From Actinoplanes missouriensis 431 (GTDB taxonomy: Bacteria > Actinomycetota > Actinomycetes > Mycobacteriales > Micromonosporaceae): a DNA stretch of 64,000 nucleotides. Made by a program: the position numbers and the translations under genes. Below, in pieces: positions 42,771-51,439 of this stretch (positions are counted from its first letter, which is position 1; every line of letters starts with the position of its first letter). Under the pieces are notes generated by a model that searched no databases, had not been told where the DNA came from, and saw nothing but the letters and a program-made list of their open reading frames with translations. The stretch is taken from assembly GCF_000284295.1 (NCBI RefSeq), contig NC_017093.1, forward strand, positions 2,852,001 through 2,916,000, written 5' to 3'.

Positions 42771-43407
42771 CCAGGAGATCTACCTCTGGACCACCCGCAA
42801 TCGGCTGACGATCGCCGACCTGCTCGCATCGCTGGACGGCGCCGGCTGGGACGCGCCCACGCTGTGCTCCGGATGGACCGTGCGCCATCTGGCCGCCCAC
42901 CTCACCCAGCACGTCTTCGTCGGTTTCGGCCGGTTCTTCCTGACCGCCCTGCGCTACCGCGGCGACACCGACCGGACCGTCGACCACTTCGCCCGGCGAC
43001 TCGCCCGCAAACCCCCGGCGCAGCTCGTCGCTCTGCTGCGCGAGCACGCCTCCGACCGGGTGAACCCGGCGCGAGTCGGTCCCTTCGGCCCGTTCGCCGA
43101 GACCTGCGTCCACCTGCGCGACATGGCGAGACCGCTGGGCCTGACCGCTGACGTGCCGGTCGAGCACTGGCGCGCCCTGCTCGACTATCTCGCCTCACCC
43201 GCGGCCGCCCCCGCGCTCGCCCCGGCGGGCCGGCTGAGCGGACTCACCCTCACCGCCACCGACACCGACTGGACGACCGGCCACGGACCCGAGGTGCACG
43301 GCCCCGTCGAGGCCTTGGCGATGGCCGCCGCCGGACGATCGGCCGCCATCGCCGATCTCCGCGGACCGGGCCTGCCCGTCCTCGCAGGCCGGCTGACCTC
43401 GCGGTAG
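42760..43407 (+). CDS. Maleylpyruvate isomerase-family (mycothiol-dependent type) protein
   Basis: A 215-residue DinB-like four-helix protein of the mycothiol-dependent maleylpyruvate isomerase family. The N-terminal helix has LCSGWTVRHLAAHLTQH with the metal-ligand His residues, and the C-terminal domain ends in VEALAMAAAGRSAAIADL. It probably performs a mycothiol-dependent isomerisation or conjugation. It is co-expressed with MarR at 42288. The next sequence to the right is degraded mobile-element DNA. Confidence 0.82.
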   Translation: MTSDQEIYLWTTRNRLTIADLLASLDGAGWDAPTLCSGWTVRHLAAHLTQHVFVGFGRFFLTALRYRGDTDRTVDHFARRLARKPPAQLVALLREHASDRVNPARVGPFGPFAETCVHLRDMARPLGLTADVPVEHWRALLDYLASPAAAPALAPAGRLSGLTLTATDTDWTTGHGPEVHGPVEALAMAAAGRSAAIADLRGPGLPVLAGRLTSR

Positions 43408-43477
43408 TGGCCCGTTGACCGGACTAACGCATATCACCACGAGTGTCGCCCGCGTCGTGCCCTCCGACGCCCGGTAG

Positions 43478-43496
43478 CTGTCAGCGCAGCTGACAG
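43478..43496. repeat. Perfect inverted repeat at the edge of the recombinase relic
   Basis: CTGTCAGC and GCTGACAG pair around GCA, just before the 5'-truncated recombinase gene. It could be a recombination half-site pair, a terminator for the preceding operon or the footprint of an insertion. Confidence 0.5.
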
Positions 43497-43549
43497 GAAG
43501 GGCTGCGTGATGGTGTTCGACGGTGGTGATGTGCGTCGTGTGGAAGTGG

Positions 43550-44205
43550 TGCGGTTGCCTGAGATCGGTCGAGATCGTCCCCCTGCTGCAGATCGTTCCC
43601 TCCAAGAGCAACGAAGAGCGACTGCTGCTGGTTGGCCCCGAACTGGCCAGTGTCGTGGCCACGATCGTCACCCGGGTCCGTGCCGACAACGGCGGCACCG
43701 TCCCGCTCGTGGCGCGCTATGACCACCATGAACCCGTCATGGGGCCGCCTCTGCCGCACCTGTTCCAACGCACGTCGGCCCGCCATCACCAATCTCGAGT
43801 GATCAGCCCTCGGTCCGTCGCCGACCTGCTCAACACCACGCTGGTACGCATCGGGCTGACCGACGCCGCCGGGGCATCGCTGCGCTTCACACCACACGAC
43901 TTCCGGCGCATGTTCGCCACCGAGGCCGTCACCGGTGGCCTGCCCATCCACATCGTCGCCCGGCTGCTCGGACACGCCAACCTCGCCACGACCAAGGCAT
44001 ACACCGCCGTGTTTCAAGACGACTTGGTCCGCTCCTACCGCGCCTTCCTCGATCAACAGCGATCAGTTCGACCCGAGGCCGAGTACCGCGAGCCCACCGA
44101 TACGGACTGGCACGAGTTCCATAGCACTTCGAGTTGCGCAAACTGGAGCTGGGCACCTGTGCGCGACCTTACGGCAGTCCCTGTAAGCACGAACACGCCT
44201 GCATC
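43550..44205 (+). pseudogene. Tyrosine recombinase relic, catalytic part
   Basis: Remains of a large actinobacterial tyrosine recombinase. Readable parts are VEIVPLLQIVPSKSNEERLL, FTPHDFRRMFATEAV (the HxxR box), HIVARLLGHANLATTKAYTAVF (second His and the nucleophile Tyr) and RAFLDQQRSVRPEAEYREP. The N-terminal half is missing and its frame is lost before about 43550. Near 44120-44124 one base is lost: the expected continuation HFELRKLELGTCARPYGSPC then KHEHACI is read in the next frame to 44205, where it stops abruptly. The gene resumes at 45576, so it has been split by about 1.37 kb. Confidence 0.85.
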
Positions 44206-44429
44206 CTGATTCTGACGGCCTGCTGTGGCCCCCACCCGGACGGCTTGAAGTGGCCCCTGCGGGGCTGAGATCTGCGATGGAGTGACGGCTCGATTTGGCC
44301 CCACCGGACCCAGAGGCGAGAGCCCCGTCTAGTAACGGAACGTCAACGCCGGTGCAGCAGATGACCCCTGAGTCGTGGAAAGATCCTGTACGTTGCGGCG
44401 CAAGATCATCGCTGGGAGAGGTGCGCGAA

Positions 44430-45176
44430 ATGGCCTGGTTGGGGCGTTCCGAAGCGTTGCCATCGGCGGCTGGGCCGTTCGATCGGTGGCTGACGCCCCG
44501 CCTGGAGATGTCGTGGAGACCCAGCAGCGCTCCGATCGACGGACCGATCGCGAAGCTCGGCGGCCAGCCATTCTGGTCAGGTGAACCGTTCTGGCCGGTG
44601 TCGCGGGGATCCGGTGAACTGATGACGTTCATTGGGCAGTTCCCGTTGCCGGGACCGGGTGCCGGGATGGCCTACTTGTTCGTCAGCGACGAAGACGGCA
44701 CCTTCGAACTGGAAGGTGGGGAGAACTTGCTTCTGGTTCAGCCGGATGGGCGCGTGCCGTCGTTTGTCCACGGCGAGACGCGACCTACCGGCCCGGCGTT
44801 GTGGCGGCGAGGCACGGATTGGTTCGCGCGGGAGCCGGTGGAGTTGTATCTCGACCTCAATGCGCCGGACAGGACTGCGGCTGCGGTGTTCGAGCGGTTG
44901 CTCGTCGACCGTGATGCTGCGCTGAAGGGCATGGTGATAGAGGAAGAAGACGATCTTCCTGACCTGGACTGTCGCAGCTATGTGGGCGGCGAGCCCTTGT
45001 TCTGGCAGCCGTGGACACCTCCTGAGATTGGTGACTCGTGGCGGTTCTTCTTTCAGTTGGACGGCGCGGAGGGCGTGGGTGACGACGCGTTCGCGCTCAA
45101 CTTCGGCGGTGGCACCGGTTACGCGTTCTTGAGTGAGGATCAACGGGAGGGGCGGTTCTTCTGGGACTGCGTCTGA
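44430..45176 (+). CDS. YwqG/DUF1963-like protein
   Basis: A 248-residue protein resembling the YwqG (DUF1963) family. Visible segments are IAKLGGQPFWSGEPFWPVS, LMTFIGQFPLPGPG, YLFVSDEDG, a repeated GGEPLFWQPWTPPEIGD block and a final LNFGGGTGYAFLSEDQ. The function of the family is unknown. The frame opens at 44295, but GGGAGAGG makes ATG 44430 the best start. G+C is lower than in neighbours, with several TTG/TTC codons. It lies inside the insertion that splits a recombinase gene, beside an IstB fragment, so it is probably horizontally acquired cargo. Confidence 0.7.
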   Translation: MAWLGRSEALPSAAGPFDRWLTPRLEMSWRPSSAPIDGPIAKLGGQPFWSGEPFWPVSRGSGELMTFIGQFPLPGPGAGMAYLFVSDEDGTFELEGGENLLLVQPDGRVPSFVHGETRPTGPALWRRGTDWFAREPVELYLDLNAPDRTAAAVFERLLVDRDAALKGMVIEEEDDLPDLDCRSYVGGEPLFWQPWTPPEIGDSWRFFFQLDGAEGVGDDAFALNFGGGTGYAFLSEDQREGRFFWDCV

Positions 45177-45195
45177 CTGCACTTTCATGCCGCGA

Positions 45196-45597
45196 TCACT
45201 CCGTGGCCATGGCCAGATTTTTCTGGTGAGTGTGGGCCAGACGGTAGGATTCGGTCCCGGTCTCGATGATGTTGCCGCCGAAGGTGAGCCGATCGACAAT
45301 CGCAGCGCATAGCCGCGGGTCGGTGAAGGTCTTGGTCCAGCCGGAGAACGACTCATTCGACGCGATCGCCACCGAGTTCGTCTCCTCGCGTTCGGTCAAG
45401 ACCTGGAACAGCAGCTCGGCCCCGTGCCGATCGAGTTCCATATAGCCAAGCTCGTCGATGCAGAGCAGATCGACGCGGCCGTAGCGGGCAATGGTCTTGT
45501 TCAGGACCTTCTCGTCGGTGGCCTCGACGAGCTCGTTGACCAGCTTCGCGGCCGGCACGTAGCGGGCCCGGAAGCGTCGACCCTCAACAACGCCCAC
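45196..45597 (-). pseudogene. istB: IstB (IS21-family helper ATPase) fragment
   Basis: The C-terminal 130 residues of an IstB-type AAA+ protein: AAKLVNELVEA, DLLCIDELGYMELD (Walker B), ELLFQVLTEREE, SFSGWTKTFTDPRLCAAIVDRLTF and NIIETGTESYRL. The N-terminal third with Walker A is missing and no istA transposase is nearby, so it cannot mobilise an element. Similarity fades near 45575, where the recombinase tail begins on the other strand. It marks a decayed IS21-type insertion. Confidence 0.82.
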
Positions 45598-45791
45598 CCC
45601 TCATCGCGATCATCCGCAACCTCAGCGATCGCATCACCGAAGCGCGCCAGAACGGCTGGTTGGGCGAGGTTGAAGGACTCCAGATCGGCCTCGACGCTGC
45701 CCGCGCCAAACTCGTCTCGCTCGACCGCGCCAAGCCGACGCCGGCACCCAGCACCACGGACCTCGGCATTCCAGTCATCCGCAGCCGTTGA
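45576..45791 (+). pseudogene. Tyrosine recombinase relic, C-terminal tail
   Basis: On the plus strand the frame VDPQQRPPLIAIIRNLSDRI, then TEARQNGWLGEVEGLQIG, LDAARAKLVSLDR and a final TTDLGIPVIRSR before TGA is the conserved C-terminus of the recombinase whose catalytic part ends at 44205. Only about half a dozen codons (the expected Arg-Cys-Pro region) are missing between the two parts. The tail therefore defines the right edge of the 1.37-kb intervening segment. Confidence 0.8.
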
Positions 45792-45800
45792 TGGGGGCCC

Positions 45801-46334
45801 TCAACGATGGGTGACAAGCCGTCGATTCAGTTCGGCGAGCAGCGCCGACGGTCCGGGCGTCATCAGGCCGACGTCGACGATGAAGGCGGCGGCGCCCGAG
45901 CGTCGACGTACCCGTGGTGCCCACGCCGGAACGGCGGCGACGGTAGCGGCGTTCAGGCTGGTGGGCGTTACCAGCAGTTCGGTCAACGGGCCGGTGAAGC
46001 GCAGCCGGACCGAATGAACCGCCGGCCACGGCAAGAACACCGGTGTGCGGCGGGTAGCCGCGAACTCCAGGCCGGCGGCCGAGGCGCGTATCCAGCCGAG
46101 ATTGCGGCCGGCGCCGAGGACGGCCCCGGTTGCTCCCGCAATCGCCGTCAGCAGCACCCAGATCACCGTTTCAGTGAAGTCCCACTCCTCCAGCGAGAGG
46201 CCGATCGCGATCCCGCGCATCAGCAGAAACACGGGCATGAAGAGCAGTGCCATCCTCAGCCACAGCCGCGACCGGTGCAGACGGAATGTCACCGCGTCGC
46301 CGGCTGGTGCGGGGATGAGGTCAACGGTCGACAT
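45801..46334 (-). CDS. Membrane protein of unknown function (PH-like)
   Basis: A 177-residue protein with two membrane segments (LRMALLFMPVFLLMRGIAIGL, slightly broken, and VIWVLLTAIAGATGAVLGAG), then a soluble part with FLPWPAVHSVRLRFTGPLTELLV resembling small bacterial PH-domain membrane proteins. The frame opens at 46454. ATG 46334 lacks a ribosome binding site, but GATACT lies at -12 to -7, supporting a leaderless start. It stands alone between the recombinase relic and a secreted hydrolase. Function unknown. Confidence 0.55.
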   Translation of the reverse strand: MSTVDLIPAPAGDAVTFRLHRSRLWLRMALLFMPVFLLMRGIAIGLSLEEWDFTETVIWVLLTAIAGATGAVLGAGRNLGWIRASAAGLEFAATRRTPVFLPWPAVHSVRLRFTGPLTELLVTPTSLNAATVAAVPAWAPRVRRRSGAAAFIVDVGLMTPGPSALLAELNRRLVTHR

Positions 46335-46654
46335 CAGGGAAGTATCCACAGCCCGGCTTGTCATTGGATCAGCCGAATGATCACAGCCGGAGCTGCGGTC
46401 CCAGGTCATTGTCGGTTTTCGGCGTATTCTGTCGGCCTCCTCGAAGACGACCACCGACCTGTCACAGCACGGGATCTCCTTACCGTCGAGAACCCACCCA
46501 TGCTGGAACCGTGACGTTAGCGGAGGCTACGGATCCATAGATGATCTTCGTAGTTTGGTATAGCTGGCACTACCACCGTGGTGCGGCAGGCGGGACGATC
46601 AATTGGCCAGGAGCCGGGATCGATCCCGACGCTGATCCTGGGCAGGATCGATTC
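46335..46654. other. Intergenic region before the serine hydrolase
   Basis: 320 bases between divergent genes with no convincing coding frame. The left end holds GATACT, the -10-like element of the membrane protein. The part at 46540-46600 is A+T-richer (GTTTGGTATAGC) and is the likely promoter zone of the hydrolase. AGGA at 46644-46647 is its ribosome binding site. Confidence 0.4.
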
Positions 46655-47935
46655 ATGACCAACAAGACAAAAAACCGCGCCATCGTACGGGGGACAGCCC
46701 TCGCCCTCGCGGCATCCGTCGCGCTGACCGGCACCGGAGCGACCGCCGCCATCGCCGCCGACCGGGCGCAGCAGGCAGTCACCGGCGGCTCCGGCGTGAA
46801 CGACGCCCTGCAGCGCGAGGTCGCCCGGCACGTGCTCGACGCGGGCCCTCCCGGCTACCTCGCCCGCATCGACGACGGGCGCCGCGTCCACACCCTGGCC
46901 GCCGGGGTCGCCGACCGGCGCACCGGCCGGCCGATCACCGTCCGGGACCAGTTCGAGGCGGGCAGCAACACCAAGACCTTCACCGCCGTGCTCATCCTGC
47001 AGCAGGTCGACCGCGGCCGGATCACGCTGGATGCGCCGGTCGAGAGGTACCTTCCGGGCGTCGTCCCCAACGGGGAGAACATCACGGTCCGGATGCTGCT
47101 CAACCACTCCAGCGGCCTGTTCAGCTACACCGGCGACCCGGACTTCTTCGTCGACATGGAGAAAGACCCGCAGCATGTGTACTCCGACGCGGAGCTGCTG
47201 GCCATCGCGTTCGCCCACGAGCCGTACTTCCCGCCCGGCAAGGGCTGGGAGTACTCGAACACCAACTACACACTGCTCGGGATGATCCTGCAGAAGCAGA
47301 CCGGCAAGAGCATGCCGGCGCTGGTGAGACAGCGCATCACCGGCCCGCTCGGCCTGAAGCACACGTACTACGCCGACCCCCGGGCGACGAACACCGGTCC
47401 CGGCTACGCCCACGGCTACGCCATCAAGTTCGCCAGTGGCACCCCGCAGTACACCGACACCGCCCGCTGGCCGCTCGGCGGCTGGGCCGGCGCCGCCGGA
47501 GCGATGATCACCACCGCCGACGACCTGTCCCGCTTCTTCTCCGCGGTGCTACAGGCCAAGCTGTTCTCCCGGGCGCAGCTGAAGCAGATGAAGACCACCA
47601 TTCCGTTCTCGGCGGACTTCCCCATGCAGGGCGGCTACGGCCTGGGCCTGATGCGCCACGACACACCGTGTGGCACGGTGTGGGGCCACGGCGGTGACAC
47701 GATGGGCCACCACAGCACCGCCGCCGCGACCGAGAACGGCAGGCGTACGGCGATCACCGACGCCACCGGCGAACCCGCCGACCTGACCGAGAACCCCGGG
47801 GTGCAGAGGTTTTACCAGGCGATCCTCTTCGGCGCCGACACCGTGACCGCCTGCCAGATGCTCGGCAAGCCGGTGCCCGCCGAGGTCCTCGCCAACCTCC
47901 GCGGCGACACTCCCGCCACCGACGTCACCAAGTGA
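46655..47935 (+). CDS. Secreted serine hydrolase (class C beta-lactamase/DD-peptidase fold)
   Basis: A 426-residue exported protein. Residues 1-35 form a signal peptide (AIVRGTALALAASVALTG ending AIAAD). The catalytic SxxK is Ser104-Lys107 in EAGSNTKTF, YxN is Tyr200-Asn202 in GWEYSNTNY, and the third box is HGG in WGHGGDTMG. This set fits D-alanyl-D-alanine carboxypeptidases and esterase-type relatives of class C beta-lactamases; the HGG in place of KTG favours peptidase or esterase over lactamase. It is monocistronic and followed by a hairpin. Confidence 0.9.
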   Translation: MTNKTKNRAIVRGTALALAASVALTGTGATAAIAADRAQQAVTGGSGVNDALQREVARHVLDAGPPGYLARIDDGRRVHTLAAGVADRRTGRPITVRDQFEAGSNTKTFTAVLILQQVDRGRITLDAPVERYLPGVVPNGENITVRMLLNHSSGLFSYTGDPDFFVDMEKDPQHVYSDAELLAIAFAHEPYFPPGKGWEYSNTNYTLLGMILQKQTGKSMPALVRQRITGPLGLKHTYYADPRATNTGPGYAHGYAIKFASGTPQYTDTARWPLGGWAGAAGAMITTADDLSRFFSAVLQAKLFSRAQLKQMKTTIPFSADFPMQGGYGLGLMRHDTPCGTVWGHGGDTMGHHSTAAATENGRRTAITDATGEPADLTENPGVQRFYQAILFGADTVTACQMLGKPVPAEVLANLRGDTPATDVTK

Positions 47936-47951
47936 CAGTCTGACCGCCGCT

Positions 47952-47983
47952 CCGCCCGCGCCGGCACCCACCGGCGCGGGCGG
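47952..47983. terminator. Perfect 13-bp hairpin terminator
   Basis: CCGCCCGCGCCGG and CCGGCGCGGGCGG pair perfectly around CACCCA, 17 bases after the serine hydrolase stop. Confidence 0.8.
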
Positions 47984-48067
47984 CCCCGGCGGACCTGCCC
48001 GTCGATTGCGTGCGGCTCAGCCGGGTGAGGCCGTGCGGGGACCGGGACGAGCACCTACGGTGATCCA

Positions 48068-49888
48068 GTGCCTCTCTCGACAACGGCCCGCTCCACGAGC
48101 CGGCGGGTGCGGGCATTGCCGCCGCTGCTGGCAGGTGCACCCCGGTGGCTGCTCGCGGTCGCTGGTGTGACGACCACGGCGCTCGGTGTGCTTCTGGTGG
48201 TGCGACCGCTGAGCTCGCTGACACTGCTGGGCGTCTATATCGGCGTCAGCTGCGTCATGTCCGGCTTCGGTGACCTGCTCGCCCGCCGCGGCGAGCGGGG
48301 AAAGGGCACGCGGCTCGCCGCGATCGTCTGGATTCTCGCGGGCGTGACGGTATTGGCGTGGCTGGGTCGCAGCCTGCAACTGCTGGGCCCGTTCGTGGCG
48401 CTGCTGCTCCTCCTCACTGGAGCCTGCCGGCTTCTGGGGATGCGTCGCGGCGAGGGTGTCGAACGGGTGCTGACGGGGGTGTTCGCGCTCGCGCAGGTCG
48501 CTTTCGGTCTGGTCGCGTTGCTGTGGCCGGATGTCACCCTGCTAGTCGTCGCGTTCCTCTTCGGCGTGCGTACCACCGGTTTCGGTCTCGCACTGCTATG
48601 GCGAGCGGCAACGACCGCCGGCGAGAGCCGGTCCGGCAGCGGCGCCGGCGGGGCGCCCTCGCGCCTCACCGAGTACACCGGGCGGCTTGCAGTGCGGTGG
48701 GTGGCGGCAGCGGTCGTGCTGCTCATGGCTGCGGTCAGCGTCGTGGTCAGCGTGCAGCTGCGGCGGGGGATCCCGGTGCTCGACGACTTCTACGACGCAC
48801 CGGCGGCTGTTCCCCCGGTGCCGGGGCGACTGCTGCGGGCCGAGCCGTACGAGGGGGATCTGCCCTCGGGGTTGAGCGCGCAGCGGATCCTCTACACCAC
48901 CACCGCCGAGGACGGGGTTCCGGCGCTGGCCAGTGCGGTGCTCGCCATGCCCACCGCAGCGACCGGCCGGCCGATGCCGCTGATCGCCTGGGCGCACGGC
49001 ACGGTCGGCGTGGCGCGGGCGTGTGCGCCGAGCCTCGGGCGCGACGCCATCTCCACCGAAGGCATGCCTGCCATGGATTCATTGGCACGCAACGGCTGGG
49101 CCATGGTCGCCACCGACTACACCGGACAGGGCACCGAGGGCGCCTTCCCGTACCTGATCGGGCAGGGTGAGGGACGCTCGGTCCTGGACGCCGTGCGGGC
49201 CGCGCACCAGGTCGACGGCCTCGACCTGGCCGGCGAGACGGTGATCTGGGGGCACTCCCAGGGCGGGCACGCCGCGCTCTGGGCGGGGCAGCTGGCCTTG
49301 GCGTACGCGCCGGAGCTGAACGTCGTCGGCATCGCTGCGCTGTCGGCGGCCAGCGACCCGCTGGCTCTGGCGGAAGTCGTCACCGCCAACCCCGGGGCGC
49401 TGGGCGCCAGCCTGGCCATCTCGTTCGTGCTGACCGCCTACAGCCGGACCTACCCGGACGTCTCCCTCGACGACGCCACTCCCGCCGCGCGCACGCTGGT
49501 GCGGGAGGCGGCCGCCCGCTGCACCAGTGAACCGGGGACGCTGGTCACCGTCCTGACCGGCGTCGCCGTCTCCAAGGACACCCCCATCCTGGCTCGGGAT
49601 CCGGCGACCGGGGCGGTGGGGCGCCGGCTCCGGCAGAACGTCGCTCACGGACCGTGGGCCGCCCCGCTGTTCATCGGGCAGGGCAGCACGGACGAGGTCA
49701 TCCCCGCCCGGCTGCAGGACGACTACGTGGCCCGGTTGTGCGCCGCCGGCCGTCCCCTCCGCTACACGCGGTATGCCGGGAGGTCGCACATGGGCGTGCT
49801 CGAGCGCGATTCGCCGCTCAACGCCGACCTGGAGCGGTGGACGAAGGATCGGCTCGCCGGCCGGCCCCACCAGGACGACTGTGCGTGA
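48068..49888 (+). CDS. HdeD-like membrane domain fused to a secretory-lipase-type hydrolase
   Basis: A 606-residue fusion. Residues about 25-190 carry six closely spaced membrane segments like the HdeD/DUF308 family (TTALGVLLVVRPLSSLTLLGVYIGV). A further segment near 215-235 leads into a C-terminal alpha/beta hydrolase resembling secretory lipases: AWAHGTVGVARACAPS for the oxyanion hole, WGHSQGGHAALW as nucleophile elbow, GQGSTDEVIP for the acid and AGRSHMGV for the base. The catalytic domain probably faces outward. The GTG start has TACGGT at -12 to -7 and no ribosome binding site. The PAP2 gene follows at 66 bases. Confidence 0.82.
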   Translation: MPLSTTARSTSRRVRALPPLLAGAPRWLLAVAGVTTTALGVLLVVRPLSSLTLLGVYIGVSCVMSGFGDLLARRGERGKGTRLAAIVWILAGVTVLAWLGRSLQLLGPFVALLLLLTGACRLLGMRRGEGVERVLTGVFALAQVAFGLVALLWPDVTLLVVAFLFGVRTTGFGLALLWRAATTAGESRSGSGAGGAPSRLTEYTGRLAVRWVAAAVVLLMAAVSVVVSVQLRRGIPVLDDFYDAPAAVPPVPGRLLRAEPYEGDLPSGLSAQRILYTTTAEDGVPALASAVLAMPTAATGRPMPLIAWAHGTVGVARACAPSLGRDAISTEGMPAMDSLARNGWAMVATDYTGQGTEGAFPYLIGQGEGRSVLDAVRAAHQVDGLDLAGETVIWGHSQGGHAALWAGQLALAYAPELNVVGIAALSAASDPLALAEVVTANPGALGASLAISFVLTAYSRTYPDVSLDDATPAARTLVREAAARCTSEPGTLVTVLTGVAVSKDTPILARDPATGAVGRRLRQNVAHGPWAAPLFIGQGSTDEVIPARLQDDYVARLCAAGRPLRYTRYAGRSHMGVLERDSPLNADLERWTKDRLAGRPHQDDCA

Positions 49889-49953
49889 CGAGGTTCCGCG
49901 CCCGTCCACCTTGCCGAGTTCGCCGGACGGTGACCGATGTGGTTGGTGCCGGC

Positions 49954-50922
49954 ATGATCGGGAATACCAGCCCTGTGCTAGAGGACGCTCGTGGCGCTGT
50001 TGATGTCGGAACCGCCGTCGGCACCGTTCCAGGACGGGATCCGCGACGTCGGTGGTGGATCCTCGTCGCGGCCGGTGCCGTCCTGCTCGTAGGGTCGTAT
50101 GCCGGGTTTGTTCTGACCGCGACGGGACAGGCCCTGGAGAATGCCGCGCTGCGCGGGGCCGACCAGGTCGCCCCGCGCAGTCTTGCCGAGTCCGACGACG
50201 CACTCGCGGGCATCACGGTCGCCTCGCTCGCGGTGGCATGCACGGTGATCGTCATGGCGGGGCTGCTGCGGAGATCCGTGCCGCTGGCGGCGGCCGCGGT
50301 GGGAACGGTGGTCGTCGGTCAGGTCGTGACGCAGGTCCTCAAGCAGTTCATCCTGCCGCGCCCTGCTCTGGTCACGGCATCCGAGGCCTACACCGGTAAC
50401 AGCTTCCCGAGCGGGCACACGGCTATCGCGCTGACGGTGCTCGCCGCCACGCTCATGCTCGTGACATGGCGCGTGCGCGGTGTCGCGCTGTTCGTCGTGG
50501 CGAGCTGGGCGGTCGCGATCGCCGGTTACACGCTGGAGTCCAAGTGGCACCGGCTCAGCGACACGCTCGGTTCGGCGGCGGTGACCCTCGTCGTGGCGTC
50601 GCTCGCGTCGCTGTGGCTGCACAGGCGTGGGCTCGTCCGCACGGTCGGCACCGGCGGTCACCGCGCGCGGATCGTGCTGGTAGCCGCGCCGCTCGCGATC
50701 GGGGCCGTCGTCTCGGCTGCGCTCGGTGTGTTTCTGCTTGTCGCGTCGGACGACGTGCTCGGGGTCAACCCGGTGACCGAGTACAACGTGTACCTGGCAC
50801 TCCAGTCGCTGGCCGCGGCCGGGTCCGCCGCGACCGCCCTCGCCCTGTGGTGGAGCTGGCACCGCATCGAGGTCGTCACCCCACCCTGGCGGCGCACCAG
50901 GAACGTGGCCGCGCGGGACTGA
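49954..50922 (+). CDS. PAP2-superfamily membrane phosphatase
   Basis: A 322-residue membrane protein with about seven hydrophobic segments and the three phosphatase motifs: KQFILPRPALV, SFPSGHTAIAL and SKWHRLSDTLGS. It should dephosphorylate a lipid pyrophosphate or phosphatidate at the outer membrane face. The start is uncertain: ATG 49954 has a weak site and GTG 49930 is possible. About 250 bases after its stop contain no clear gene; one open stretch (TDPALRHAYLD) may be a gene remnant. Confidence 0.85.
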   Translation: MIGNTSPVLEDARGAVDVGTAVGTVPGRDPRRRWWILVAAGAVLLVGSYAGFVLTATGQALENAALRGADQVAPRSLAESDDALAGITVASLAVACTVIVMAGLLRRSVPLAAAAVGTVVVGQVVTQVLKQFILPRPALVTASEAYTGNSFPSGHTAIALTVLAATLMLVTWRVRGVALFVVASWAVAIAGYTLESKWHRLSDTLGSAAVTLVVASLASLWLHRRGLVRTVGTGGHRARIVLVAAPLAIGAVVSAALGVFLLVASDDVLGVNPVTEYNVYLALQSLAAAGSAATALALWWSWHRIEVVTPPWRRTRNVAARD

Positions 50923-51172
50923 GCGAGATCCTCGGCAGCCGCTTGCGGGTGTTGTGGATCCGTGAGCGCAGACGCTGCTGCTGATCGCCACCGACCCGGC
51001 ACTACGCCACGCGTACCTCGACACCCCCGCCGAGATCGAGCCACCACTCACCACCCGGCCCGCTCCGGGGAAGTCCCGGCGTGAACAGCGATTGACCACG
51101 AACCGACCTGGTAGGTGAGCACCCGCACGACCGACTCTGGGCACCCACCGCATCACCGCCCGGAGGCGCACC

Positions 51173-51439
51173 ATGCTCCGATCGCCCGCTTCACCGGTGA
51201 ACACCGCCGGCAACCCGACGATCTCGCCGCTCGCCGCCTGGACCACCAGCATCGCGGCCACCGCGGCCTCCACCTACGCGCTGGACGCCTGCGCGGCGGC
51301 CGCCGGAGCCGTCCTGGTCGCCTCCGGGCTGCTCGCCGATCTCGGTCATCGATCGGTGGTGGTGTTCCTCCTCGCGACCTACGGCCCAGCGCGGCGCGCA
51401 CGGCTACGGTGCGGTCCTGCTGTGCCGGGCAAAATCTAA
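51173..51439 (+). CDS. Small putative membrane protein
   Basis: An 88-residue frame with strong third-position G/C bias and an excellent ribosome binding site (CGGAGGCGCACC then ATG). Two hydrophobic stretches are visible (STYALDACAAAAGAVLVASG and VVVFLLATYG). Its end overlaps the convergent SMP-30 gene by four bases. No family recognised. It may be the remnant of a larger membrane protein. Confidence 0.45.
   Translation: MLRSPASPVNTAGNPTISPLAAWTTSIAATAASTYALDACAAAAGAVLVASGLLADLGHRSVVVFLLATYGPARRARLRCGPAVPGKI

Noticed and set aside
50940..51117. Open stretch encoding TDPALRHAYLD after the PAP2 gene
   Set aside because: Looks codon-biased but is preceded by a stop, has no start or ribosome binding site and matches nothing known; at most a gene remnant.
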